Assembly (NCBI GenBank): GCA_017482945.1
Contig: JAFUMF010000006.1
Location: 1-33,360, forward strand
DNA length: 33,360 nt
Source: Lachnospiraceae bacterium
GTDB lineage: Bacteria; Bacillota; Clostridia; Lachnospirales; Lachnospiraceae
Reading direction: 5' to 3'
Part shown: piece by piece, positions 16,128-23,604 of the stretch
Numbering within the stretch: the stretch's first letter is position 1
How the letters are laid out: each line of letters begins with the position of its first letter
Translations under genes and position numbers: made by a program
Notes under the pieces: model-generated
Told to the model about the DNA's origin: nothing
The model's input: the letters and a program-made list of their open reading frames with translations, nothing else
Database searches by the model: none

Positions 16128-17306
16128 ATGAAATTCAATTTTAAGACAACTATGATCGCCTGTTTTATCGCATACATCGTACAGGCAATTGTAAATAATT
16201 TTATCCCGTTATTGTTCATTACCTTCCAGGACAGCTACCAGATTCCATTGAGCCGGATCACACTGCTCGTAACGATCAACTTTGCAGTGCAGCTTCTGGT
16301 GGACTTCCTGGCGACGAAATTCGTCGATAAGATCGGTTACCGTGTGTCGATCGTGACTGCCCATATTTGTTCCACTCTGGGCCTGGTGTCCCTGGCAATT
16401 CTTCCGGAACTTGTGGATCCGTTCATCGGAATTCTCATCGCAGTCATCATCTACGCCGTCGGCGGCGGCCTCATTGAGGTCCTGATCAGCCCGATCATGG
16501 AAAGCTGTCCGACCGACAATAAAGAAACAGCCATGAGCCTGCTTCATTCCTTCTATTGTTGGGGCCATGTGGGCGTAGTACTGATCTCGACGCTCTTTTT
16601 CCACTTTGTGGGAATCCAGTCATGGAAGGTGCTGGCATTTGTATGGGCGGCGATTCCCTTTGCCAATGTGTTTATTTTTATGAAGACTCCGATCGCGTCC
16701 CTGATTTCTGAGGGTGAGAGCGGAATGACACTGAGGGAGTTGTTTGTCAATCAGACATTCTGGCTCCTTATGATCATGATGGTCTGCTCCGGTGCCAGTG
16801 AGCAGTCTGTCAGCCAGTGGGCATCGGCATTTGCGGAGCTGGGCCTTGGAATCAGCAAGACAGCCGGCGACCTGGCTGGTCCAATGACTTTCGCCATCTG
16901 CATGGGATGTGCGCGGGCGGTTTATGGAAAATACGGCGAAAAGATCGATCTGGATCTGTTCATGAAAGGAAGTTCCATTCTTTGCATTGCTTCTTATCTG
17001 CTTACCAGTCTGGCACCGATTCCGTTCTTAAGCCTGGTGGGCTGTGCAGTGAGTGGAGTTTCCGTTGGAATCATGTGGCCCGGTACCTTCAGTAAGGCAG
17101 CGGCGGCACTTAAAAACGGCGGAACTGCGATGTTTGCGATGCTGGCGCTGGCGGGAGACCTTGGATGTTCCGGCGGTCCGACTCTGGTCGGCATGGTTTC
17201 TGAAATGACGGGAGGAAATATGAATGCAGGAATTCTTGCTGCGGTAATGTTTCCTGCAGTGCTGACTTTATGCCTTTTCGTAAAAACTGAGAATCAGACT
17301 TCATAG
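16128..17306 (+). CDS. Major facilitator superfamily transporter
   Basis: A 392-residue membrane protein with about twelve hydrophobic segments in two halves, split by a polar loop near residues 185-205. The loop between the second and third spans, ATKFVDKIGYRVSI, matches the MFS signature after helix 2. The style resembles sugar:proton symporters of the FHS group, but the family does not fix the substrate. The gene lies 116 bases upstream of a cytoplasmic alpha-L-fucosidase with no strong terminator between, so import of a fucosylated oligosaccharide is a reasonable inference. Start 16128 is set by GGTGGAG 5-6 bases upstream; a longer frame from 16068 overlaps the promoter. Confidence 0.85.
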   Translation: MKFNFKTTMIACFIAYIVQAIVNNFIPLLFITFQDSYQIPLSRITLLVTINFAVQLLVDFLATKFVDKIGYRVSIVTAHICSTLGLVSLAILPELVDPFIGILIAVIIYAVGGGLIEVLISPIMESCPTDNKETAMSLLHSFYCWGHVGVVLISTLFFHFVGIQSWKVLAFVWAAIPFANVFIFMKTPIASLISEGESGMTLRELFVNQTFWLLMIMMVCSGASEQSVSQWASAFAELGLGISKTAGDLAGPMTFAICMGCARAVYGKYGEKIDLDLFMKGSSILCIASYLLTSLAPIPFLSLVGCAVSGVSVGIMWPGTFSKAAAALKNGGTAMFAMLALAGDLGCSGGPTLVGMVSEMTGGNMNAGILAAVMFPAVLTLCLFVKTENQTS

Positions 17307-17422
17307 GAAATGCTGGACTTTGTCGAGGATAAATAATATAATAAAAATAGCAGTGTGGCGATGGGGAGGACTTTTGCTGCACGAAAATAGGAAATACAAA
17401 CGGGAATGGGAGGATGTTTCGT

Positions 17423-18655
17423 ATGATCGTAAAACAGTACATTAAAGAGTTCGAGAAATTGGGCTTTGGTATGTTCGTACACTTTGGTCTTTACAGTGTA
17501 CTCGGAAAAGGTGAGTGGGCACTTCACAGCTTAAAACTGGATCCGAACGAATATTTTAAATTAAGAAAAGAGTTCAATCCGGCTCTGGATTGGGCAGACC
17601 AGCTGGCTGCAGCTGCAAAGCAGGCAGGCGTAAAATATATTACATTAACAACTCGTCATCACGACGGTTATTCCCTCTATGACACATGTGGTCTCAACGA
17701 TTTTGACACCGTTCATGACAATGGCCGTGATCTGGTTCGTGAGTTCGTGGATGCATGCCATGCTCATGGTATCATTCCGTTCTTCTACCACACATTACTT
17801 GACTGGACAGAGCCGAGATACAAAGAAGATTTCCCGGCATACTTAGAGTACTTAAGAAACAGCATCGAGATCCTTTGCACAAAGTACGGCAAGATCGGCG
17901 GTTTATGGTTCGACGGTATGTGGGACAAGCCGGATGCTGACTGGGAAGAAGATGCGCTTTATGCAACGATCCGTAAACACCAGCCGGAAGCAATGATCAT
18001 CAACAATACAGGTCTTTCTGCTCTTGGTGCATTAGGCCATATCGAGCTGGACAGCGTTACCTTCGAGCGCGGCAAACCGGCTCCGCTTAACATGGAAGGC
18101 GCTCCGAAGTACGTGGCTAGTGAGATGTGCCAGGTATTCGCAGATCACTGGGGATACACAAAGGATGACTTAAACTTCAAGTCTCCGGCATCCATGATCC
18201 GTGACCTTTGCATCTGCCGTCGTTTTGGTTCCAACCTTCTGATGAACGTTGGTCCGATGGGCGATGGTACACTCCGCCTGATGGACAAGGCAATTTATGA
18301 CCTGATGGGACAGTGGGTCGCAATCAATGGCGAAGCGATCTACGCTCCGTATCCGTCCGGTATCGAAGTTGAAAACAAGGAAGATGACTTCATCCTTGTA
18401 AAAGACAATACATACTATCTGTTCTGTGACAAACTTCCGATGTCCGCAGACCCGAACGTTGCATTAAAAGTACAGAATGCAGATCGTTTCCAGGACATTT
18501 TCAAACTTGATAAGAAGATTAAGAAGATCACATGGATCGACAACGGTGAAGAAGCTGAGTTTGAGCAGGATGGCGCAAATGTTGTGGTTAAGACAAAACC
18601 GTACATGTATGGCCGTCAGTTAGTAATCCGTGTTGCTAAGATTGAAACAGAATAA
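17423..18655 (+). CDS. GH29 alpha-L-fucosidase, cytoplasmic
   Basis: A 410-residue glycoside hydrolase family 29 enzyme that releases alpha-linked L-fucose. Recognisable parts are FGMFVHFGLYSV near the N-terminus, the ligand-binding TTRHHDGYSLYDT, and GGLWFDGMW with predicted nucleophile Asp164. NLLMNVGPMGDG (about 269-280) is a typical GH29 C-terminal barrel motif. The remaining 100 residues form a beta domain. No signal peptide is present, so the substrate must be imported; the upstream MFS gene is a candidate importer. GGGAGG at 17408-17413 sits 9 bases before ATG 17423, so the ATG at 17414, which abuts it, is rejected. Codon use is more biased than its neighbours, like the pyr genes, suggesting high expression. 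Confidence 0.9.
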   Translation: MIVKQYIKEFEKLGFGMFVHFGLYSVLGKGEWALHSLKLDPNEYFKLRKEFNPALDWADQLAAAAKQAGVKYITLTTRHHDGYSLYDTCGLNDFDTVHDNGRDLVREFVDACHAHGIIPFFYHTLLDWTEPRYKEDFPAYLEYLRNSIEILCTKYGKIGGLWFDGMWDKPDADWEEDALYATIRKHQPEAMIINNTGLSALGALGHIELDSVTFERGKPAPLNMEGAPKYVASEMCQVFADHWGYTKDDLNFKSPASMIRDLCICRRFGSNLLMNVGPMGDGTLRLMDKAIYDLMGQWVAINGEAIYAPYPSGIEVENKEDDFILVKDNTYYLFCDKLPMSADPNVALKVQNADRFQDIFKLDKKIKKITWIDNGEEAEFEQDGANVVVKTKPYMYGRQLVIRVAKIETE

Positions 18656-18676
18656 GTTTCGCTGAATGCGAATGAG

Positions 18677-18703
18677 GAGGCCCGGGGAGTGTTCCCGGGC
18701 CTC
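18677..18703 (+). terminator. Stem-loop after the fucosidase gene
   Basis: GAGGCCCGGG (18677-18686) pairs perfectly with CCCGGGCCTC (18694-18703) over a 7-base loop. The T tail is poor (TGTTG), so nth may receive some read-through. Confidence 0.6.
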
Positions 18704-18732
18704 TGTTGAGAATCCGAAAGGAGAAGCTGTAC

Positions 18733-19389
18733 ATGGAAGAGAAAAAGAAATTGGCATTGGAGATCATTGACCGACTGAAAAAGGAATACCCGGATGCGGA
18801 ATGTTCCCTGGACTATAACGAAGCATGGAAACTATTGGTCAGCGTCCGCCTTGCGGCTCAGTGCACCGATGCTCGTGTGAATGTGGTCGTAGAAAAGCTG
18901 TATGAAAAATTCCCGGACGTGAATGCACTTGCCAATGCCGATGTGGATGAGATTGAGGAAATTGTAAGACCTTGTGGACTCGGACGAAGCAAAGCCCGCG
19001 ATATCAGTGCCTGTATGAAGATTTTGCGCGATGAATACCATGGCATGGTACCGGATGATTTTGATGCGCTTTTGAAACTCCCGGGAGTCGGAAGAAAGAG
19101 CGCGAACCTGGTCATGGGAGACGTCTTCGGAAAGCCTGCGATCGTCACCGATACTCACTGTATTCGCTTGGTGAACCGCATGGGACTCGTGGATGGGTTC
19201 AAAGAACCGAAGAAAGTGGAAATGGCACTCTGGAAGATCATTCCGGCGGAGGAAGGAAATGATTTCTGCCATCGTCTGGTGTATCATGGAAGAGATGTCT
19301 GCACCGCAAGAACAAAGCCGTACTGCAGTAGATGCTGCCTTGCGGATATCTGCGCGAAAGCCGGGCTGGAGGAGAGCGAGAGGCAGTAG
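18733..19389 (+). CDS. nth: Endonuclease III (DNA glycosylase/AP lyase)
   Basis: A 218-residue base-excision repair enzyme that removes oxidised pyrimidines and cuts at abasic sites. The helix-hairpin-helix is LPGVGRKSANLVMG with catalytic Lys122. The catalytic aspartate is Asp140 in TDTHCIRLVNRMG; the 18-residue spacing equals that of the E. coli enzyme (Lys120/Asp138). Four cysteines at 190, 198, 201 and 207 form the C-terminal [4Fe-4S] loop, with seven rather than six residues between the first two. ATG 18733 is preferred over TTG 18706 because AAAGGAG (18717-18723) lies between them, 9 bases before the ATG. Confidence 0.94.
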   Translation: MEEKKKLALEIIDRLKKEYPDAECSLDYNEAWKLLVSVRLAAQCTDARVNVVVEKLYEKFPDVNALANADVDEIEEIVRPCGLGRSKARDISACMKILRDEYHGMVPDDFDALLKLPGVGRKSANLVMGDVFGKPAIVTDTHCIRLVNRMGLVDGFKEPKKVEMALWKIIPAEEGNDFCHRLVYHGRDVCTARTKPYCSRCCLADICAKAGLEESERQ

Positions 19390-19407
19390 GCTTTTGGATG
19401 GGGTTGC

Positions 19408-20172
19408 TTATCTCTTTTTGTAAATGACTAACTCTGGATTTGAACCGTTTTCTTCATACGTGCATACAAGAAGAAAGTCCATATTTGCAATAATCCCAAA
19501 GCATCTATCTCCACCAAACTCACACTCAAGCTGATTTCCAAGATAGGTAGCCCCATCATCTAAAAACTTAACGATGTTTCCATTTGGAAGCGTATATTCA
19601 AGATTAACGAAACCGCCGACAAGTGCATTAAGATTTTCAACCTTCGGCATTCCTTCGATGTGGAGAGCGTTAAATTCGTCAATAAGCTGCGACTTGAATT
19701 CATTGAATTTTTCGTCTCGGCCGAGATCGGTATATTTTTTCCAATAATTCAACTTCGGCAGCATATCTCTCATATATGACCGCACCTGTTCGGGGGAAAA
19801 GTCGTCATTAGCCATGTGTTCGGCACAGAAATCAATTAAATCATCCATATCATCATAAGCATATTCGCCGTCTGCATAACACCATTTACAGTATTCCTCG
19901 TTAAAGATGCCGTCGGTCTCTTTGCTGATGATGGAGTCATCAAGAGGCATACCACAGCACTGGCAGATCAACTGTCTGGGAGAACCAAGGAGAGTGTTAA
20001 TAGAAACATCGAACAGTTTTGATAGCAACTTCAACGTTTCCGTGTTTGGTGTCGTTTCTCCATTTTCCCAACGTGATACTGCTTGGCGAGTAACATATAC
20101 TTTTTCGGCGAGCTCATCCTGTGATAAACCTGCTTTATTTCTTAATTCTAATATAACATCTTTTGTTTTCAT
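19408..20172 (-). CDS. XRE-type regulator with zinc-ribbon domain
   Basis: A 254-residue protein. Residues 1-60 are a Cro/CI-type helix-turn-helix: LRNKAGLSQDELAEKVYVTRQAVSRWENG, with WENG typical of the family. Residues about 68-150 form a zinc-ribbon domain with CQCCGMPL, CKWC and a later FCAEH. The C-terminal 90 residues (VGGFVNLEYTLPNG to the end) are not recognised and look beta-rich. HTH plus this zinc-ribbon pairing is common in Clostridia; the ligand is unknown. GGAGGTGA 8 bases upstream sets ATG 20172; a longer frame to 20226 would run through the promoter. Its promoter contains a dyad, so autoregulation is likely. Confidence 0.82.
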   Translation of the reverse strand: MKTKDVILELRNKAGLSQDELAEKVYVTRQAVSRWENGETTPNTETLKLLSKLFDVSINTLLGSPRQLICQCCGMPLDDSIISKETDGIFNEEYCKWCYADGEYAYDDMDDLIDFCAEHMANDDFSPEQVRSYMRDMLPKLNYWKKYTDLGRDEKFNEFKSQLIDEFNALHIEGMPKVENLNALVGGFVNLEYTLPNGNIVKFLDDGATYLGNQLECEFGGDRCFGIIANMDFLLVCTYEENGSNPELVIYKKR

Positions 20173-20193
20173 GAACGATTCACCTCCATGGAT

Positions 20194-20230
20194 ATTATAT
20201 ACTTGATGTATCAAGTTGCAAAGCAACTTG
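20194..20230 (-). promoter_or_regulatory. XRE regulator promoter with two overlapping dyads
   Basis: On the minus strand the -10 is TATAAT (20194-20199) and the -35 TTGCAA (20216-20221), spaced by 16. ACTTGAT-GT-ATCAAGT (20201-20216) is a perfect dyad filling the spacer. CAAGTTGC-AAA-GCAACTTG (20212-20230) is a second perfect dyad over the -35. This is an operator-like arrangement for the HTH product. Confidence 0.75.
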
Positions 20231-20239
20231 CTGTTGCTA

Positions 20240-20405
20240 TAGATTTAAATGACCCAACAAGTTTCCAGGCCCGGGTACATATACAAAGAATCTCCTGCGC
20301 CCGAATACCGGAGCGATAAAACCTTGCGAAGCTCAGGTAGGCGACCGTGTTTTGGAGGGAGGGGGCTCCCGCAAGCCGCCGTACCATTCGCCAACAGATC
20401 CCATC
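20240..20405. other. GC-rich noncoding block, function unknown
   Basis: A stretch between the aminotransferase terminator and the XRE promoter with higher GC than its surroundings. It includes CCCGGG near 20272-20277 and a G-rich run near 20357-20368. The small frame at 20249-20434 has no ribosome site and an unnatural composition. I recognise no riboswitch, tRNA or mobile-element end. Confidence 0.3.
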
Positions 20406-20443
20406 AAAAAAGCGGCTACTTCACCCAACAATGAAGCAGCCAC
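20406..20443 (-). terminator. Intrinsic terminator of the aminotransferase gene
   Basis: On the minus strand GTGGCTGCTTCA pairs with TGAAGTAGCCGC (two wobbles) around an 8-base loop and is followed by six Ts. Confidence 0.88.
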
Positions 20444-20460
20444 TTAATCACCCTCATATT

Positions 20461-21303
20461 CTATTTCGTATCGTTCTCATACTTCTCAAGATAAGCCTTC
20501 TGAAGCTTCAGCACAAGCTCCTGAGCCTTACCACCGATCGGAGTGCCGTTCATCTCACATGCGATCGCGCATAATTTTGTCGCACTGGATACGATAACTT
20601 CGTCAGCGTCCATTAATTCCTGCATAGTGAACGGAGTCTCGTCAACCGGGATTCCGATTTCTTTACAGATCTGGATCAGGTGTGCTCTTGTGATACCCGG
20701 TAAGATGTAATGGTCTGTCGGGTGGGATTTGAACACGCCGTCCTTGATAATATGTACATTACTGTGTGCACACTCCGTTACAACATCACCGCGGTGGAAT
20801 ACACACTCGTGGTAGCCGAGAGCCTCAGCCTTTTCAGCTGCCATAACGTTCGGAAGAAGGTTGAGAGTCTTAATGTTGCAGTGAAGGAAACGAGTATCTT
20901 CCATATCAGTCAGTTTCAGACGCTTGTCCGGATCGCCGTGTTTGCCCGGTTTCATAAAGATCCAGAGGTTCGGCTTTGTGCCTGCAGCCGGGAACTGGTG
21001 CTGACGCGGAGCAGTACCACGGGTCATCTGCCAGTAAATGAAGATTTCGTTATCATCCATCTTTGCAAGGCAGTCATAAAGAATCTCAGCGATTTCTTCT
21101 TTTGTGTAAGGAATTTCTATCTTTAAAAGTCCTGCGCTGTTAAAGAAGCGGTCAAGGTGCTCCTTCAGAGCAAAAATTTTACCGTTCTTTGCAAGAGTTG
21201 CTTCGTAAACACCGTCGCCGAAGTAACATACACGGTCATTCATCGGTACAGTCATTTCTTCCAATGGACCGAATTTACCATTATAGTAACCTAATGTTTT
21301 CAT
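20461..21303 (-). CDS. dat: D-amino-acid aminotransferase, class IV
   Basis: A 280-residue PLP enzyme of fold type IV, closest in motif pattern to D-alanine aminotransferase, which interconverts D-alanine and D-glutamate for peptidoglycan. Supporting segments are FGDGVYEA, LKEHLDRFFNSAGLL, TRGTAPRQHQFP, CNIKTLNLLPNVMA with the PLP lysine, VVTECAHSNV, and LPGITRAHL. The TRG-APR-HQ and CxIKxLNLL pattern favours Dat over branched-chain or aminodeoxychorismate enzymes. The start has GGAGGG 8 bases upstream. It is monocistronic, divergent from the alarmone synthetase. Confidence 0.9.
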   Translation of the reverse strand: MKTLGYYNGKFGPLEEMTVPMNDRVCYFGDGVYEATLAKNGKIFALKEHLDRFFNSAGLLKIEIPYTKEEIAEILYDCLAKMDDNEIFIYWQMTRGTAPRQHQFPAAGTKPNLWIFMKPGKHGDPDKRLKLTDMEDTRFLHCNIKTLNLLPNVMAAEKAEALGYHECVFHRGDVVTECAHSNVHIIKDGVFKSHPTDHYILPGITRAHLIQICKEIGIPVDETPFTMQELMDADEVIVSSATKLCAIACEMNGTPIGGKAQELVLKLQKAYLEKYENDTK

Positions 21304-21374
21304 ACTTTTCCCTCCATGGAACTCATATGTAAGAAATATTTTCGGAAGGTTCCCTGTTTTCCTTCCATATGGCT

Positions 21375-21403
21375 ATCATAACACTCTTTTTGGGGGTTGT
21401 AAA
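21375..21403 (-). promoter_or_regulatory. Promoter of the D-amino-acid aminotransferase
   Basis: Minus strand: TTTACA (21398-21403) and TATGAT (21375-21380), 17-base spacer. Confidence 0.65.
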
Positions 21404-21460
21404 GCATGGGGATGTGGAAAAAATTTGAAAATGTTTTATACAAAATTAAGATTAATGACA

Positions 21461-21489
21461 TTGTAAAATCAGAAAATTCGAGGTATAAT
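21461..21489 (+). promoter_or_regulatory. Promoter of the small alarmone synthetase
   Basis: TTGTAA (21461-21466) and TATAAT (21484-21489), 17-base spacer, 34 bases before the ATG. Confidence 0.75.
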
Positions 21490-21522
21490 ATAGGGAATAC
21501 ATACAGAATAAGAGGTGTGCAA

Positions 21523-22248
21523 ATGAATATTAGCATGAACCCTAATGGCGAGCTGGTGCAATCAGCTGTCAACGCCCCGGGCGTTATAGAAATACCTGAC
21601 CATTTCGTTGCAGAGGCAAGACAATTCCGTGAATTGATGATGATGTATACCTGCGCGATCAGAGAAACGAAAACAAAACTAGAAGTACTCAACGATGAGC
21701 TGGCAGTGCGTAACCAGAGAAATCCGATCCAGATGATCAAATCCCGTGTGAAAAAGCCGTCCAGCATCATTGAAAAATTGCAGCGCCGCAGTCTTCCTGT
21801 GACAGTCCAGTCTGTAAAAGATAATTTGGACGATGTGGCCGGAATCCGCGTGATCTGTTCCTTCGTGGACGATATTTATACCGTAGCCAATATGCTGGCG
21901 CGCCAGGATGATGTGGATGTCCTCATGGTCAAAGACTATATCCGCAGCCCAAAGGCCAACGGATACCGCAGCTACCATATGATCATTCAGGTCCCGGTAT
22001 ATTTTACCGACCGTAAAGTGAAGATGCGTGTAGAAGTACAGATCCGTACTCTTGCGATGGACTTCTGGGCGAGCCTGGACCACCAGATGAAATACAAAAA
22101 GAATCTGGATGACGCCGGCGAGATCAGCGAAGAACTGACTGCATGCGCCGAATTGATCGCTCAGACTGATCTGAAAATGCAGCGTATCCGCCAGAAAATC
22201 GATGAAAAAGAAAATCCCCCGTCTCCGTACCAGCGTGACCGCGATTAG
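21523..22248 (+). CDS. Small alarmone synthetase (RelQ/RelP type)
   Basis: A 241-residue single-domain (p)ppGpp synthetase: it transfers pyrophosphate from ATP to GDP or GTP, raising stringent-response alarmones. Core segments are DNLDDVAGIRVICSFVDDIY, KDYIRSPKANGYRSYHMII and VEVQIRTLAMDFWASLDHQMKYK, matching the RelA/SpoT synthetase fold. There is no HD hydrolase domain and no TGS/ACT region, which separates it from full-length Rel. It resembles B. subtilis YjbM and YwaC; I cannot choose between the two. Start 21523 has GAGGTG 5 bases upstream; the longer frame from 21406 overlaps the promoter. Confidence 0.92.
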   Translation: MNISMNPNGELVQSAVNAPGVIEIPDHFVAEARQFRELMMMYTCAIRETKTKLEVLNDELAVRNQRNPIQMIKSRVKKPSSIIEKLQRRSLPVTVQSVKDNLDDVAGIRVICSFVDDIYTVANMLARQDDVDVLMVKDYIRSPKANGYRSYHMIIQVPVYFTDRKVKMRVEVQIRTLAMDFWASLDHQMKYKKNLDDAGEISEELTACAELIAQTDLKMQRIRQKIDEKENPPSPYQRDRD

Positions 22249-22269
22249 AGACAGGGAGTTTCGTTCAAC

Positions 22270-23025
22270 TTAATAGAGATAACCAAACAGGGTTTCAGTG
22301 ATCTGGAATCCTGTTTTTTTGTATAAGGACAGAGCCGGGATGTTTTCACCGGATACCTGTAGCCGCAGTGGGAGAGGATTTCGATGCGCCAAGTCCCCTA
22401 AGACCGCTAAAAGGAATGCATTGCCATATCCCTGACCGCGGAACGCTTCCTCGATTTCCAGACCGTAGAGATAATAATAGGAAGAGAACACAGAGATGTT
22501 CACAGTGCCATGGGGATGCTTGTAGTGGTATGTTTTTGTGCCGTCCGGTTCTCTTTCTTCCATGGAAATCGGGAGGATCTGGGAATCAGAAAGCATGGAA
22601 AGGAGTCGTTCCGATCCCAACAAAAAAGCATCCAGTGACAGCTCCATCATGTGCTCCTCAAGGATCTTCTCTGCCTCCAGCGCCTCGATCGCTGCCATGC
22701 AATCGCCGCTGGCTCCGTTGGTATAAAACACAAAAGCCGTATCCTCCGGCAGTTCTTCGATCGCCGCATCTAAGAGCTCAGAAAACATGCCCTGGCAACG
22801 GTATGCCGGATCGGTGAAAGCAGAGCATTCGTAAGTTTCCTCATCCTCCGCTAAAAAAGCCGCCGCAGAGCGAATCACTCCATCGACCTCAAAAAGTGCG
22901 TAAAAATCCGCATCGTCGTATGGAAAGGATGCGGTAACAGGTTCCTTTTCTTTTGACGCTTCAATGATGGATTGAATCTGGGCTTTCTGGGAAGGATTTA
23001 AATTAGAAGTAACAGAAACGGACAT
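22270..23025 (-). CDS. Tandem GNAT N-acetyltransferase
   Basis: A 251-residue protein with two GNAT-like halves. The N-terminal half contains DPAYRCQGMFSELLDAAIEEL, and the C-terminal half EEAFRGQGYGNAFLLAVLGDL; both resemble the acetyl-CoA pyrophosphate-binding Q/RxxGxG/A motif, better preserved in the second copy. The final SGENIPALSLYKKTGFQI is a typical GNAT beta-strand region. Substrate is unknown. Start 23025 is chosen because AAAGGAG lies 9 bases upstream, inside the longer frame that begins at 23046. Confidence 0.8.
   Translation of the reverse strand: MSVSVTSNLNPSQKAQIQSIIEASKEKEPVTASFPYDDADFYALFEVDGVIRSAAAFLAEDEETYECSAFTDPAYRCQGMFSELLDAAIEELPEDTAFVFYTNGASGDCMAAIEALEAEKILEEHMMELSLDAFLLGSERLLSMLSDSQILPISMEEREPDGTKTYHYKHPHGTVNISVFSSYYYLYGLEIEEAFRGQGYGNAFLLAVLGDLAHRNPLPLRLQVSGENIPALSLYKKTGFQITETLFGYLY
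22285..22320 (+). terminator. Terminator of the alarmone synthetase inside the GNAT gene
   Basis: AAACAGG (22285-22291) pairs with CCTGTTT (22310-22316); the inner TTTCAG/CTGGAA extends the stem around a TGAT loop. A long T run follows to 22320. The element lies within the last codons of the opposing GNAT gene. Confidence 0.85.
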
Positions 23026-23063
23026 GCCGGTGATCTCCTTTGTCATTGTTTTTGGATGGTTTC

Positions 23064-23093
23064 AGTATAGTACAAATAATTGTGCTTATTCAA
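23064..23093 (-). promoter_or_regulatory. Promoter of the GNAT gene
   Basis: Minus strand: TTGAAT (23088-23093) and TATACT (23064-23069), 18-base spacer. Confidence 0.55.
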
Positions 23094-23117
23094 GAAAAAA
23101 TTAAGACTTTTTTACTA

Positions 23118-23146
23118 TTGCCGATATGGGGAGAGGATGTTAAGAT
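23118..23146 (+). promoter_or_regulatory. Promoter of lrgAB
   Basis: TTGCCG (23118-23123) and TAAGAT (23141-23146), 17-base spacer. The predicted leader of about 90 bases contains a GGGAC/GTCCC hairpin (near 23183-23204). Confidence 0.5.
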
Positions 23147-23244
23147 AAACGTAGGCAATGAGCAGTGCGAAGCGAGCAAAAATGGGACGCCATTGGAAGT
23201 GTCCCGAGATTGGGCGAAGTGCTGTGTAGTAAGAGGTACAGATT

Positions 23245-23604
23245 ATGAAATATGTAAAAGAAATCGCAATTATTTTCGGCATTACTATGGTAGGTGAAAT
23301 TTTAAATGAAATGATCCCGCTTCCGGTCCCGGCCGGTGTTTACGGCCTGTTTTTACTGTTGGCTCTGTTATGCACCAAAGTTGTAAAACTGGAAGATGTA
23401 TCTGCAACAGGAAATCTTCTCCTGGACCTGATGCCGTTGATGTTCGTCCCGGCCGCAGTCGGTCTGATTGAAAAATATATGGAGCTTACGTCCATCCTGA
23501 TCCCGTTCATCGTGATCTCCGCAGTTTCCACGCTGGTGGTCATGACCGTAACCGGAAAGACCACAGAATGGATCCTGAACCGCCAGAAAAAGGAGGACAA
23601 ATAA
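23245..23604 (+). CDS. lrgA: CidA/LrgA family holin-like protein
   Basis: A 119-residue membrane protein with about four spans and a basic C-terminal tail. It matches the CidA/LrgA family: VGEILNEMIPLPVPAGVYGLFLL and LLDLMPLMFVPAAVGL are family-typical. LrgA and LrgB form a membrane complex linked to murein hydrolase control and, in several bacteria, to pyruvate uptake. The stop is immediately followed by the ATG of lrgB, so the pair is translationally coupled. No LytS/LytR regulator is seen in this window. Confidence 0.88.
   Translation: MKYVKEIAIIFGITMVGEILNEMIPLPVPAGVYGLFLLLALLCTKVVKLEDVSATGNLLLDLMPLMFVPAAVGLIEKYMELTSILIPFIVISAVSTLVVMTVTGKTTEWILNRQKKEDK

Noticed and set aside
20355-20370. 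G-quadruplex in the G-rich run
   Set aside because: Only three usable G tracts are present on that strand.
20249-20434. 61-codon plus-strand frame
   Set aside because: No ribosome site, poor composition, and it overlaps the aminotransferase terminator.
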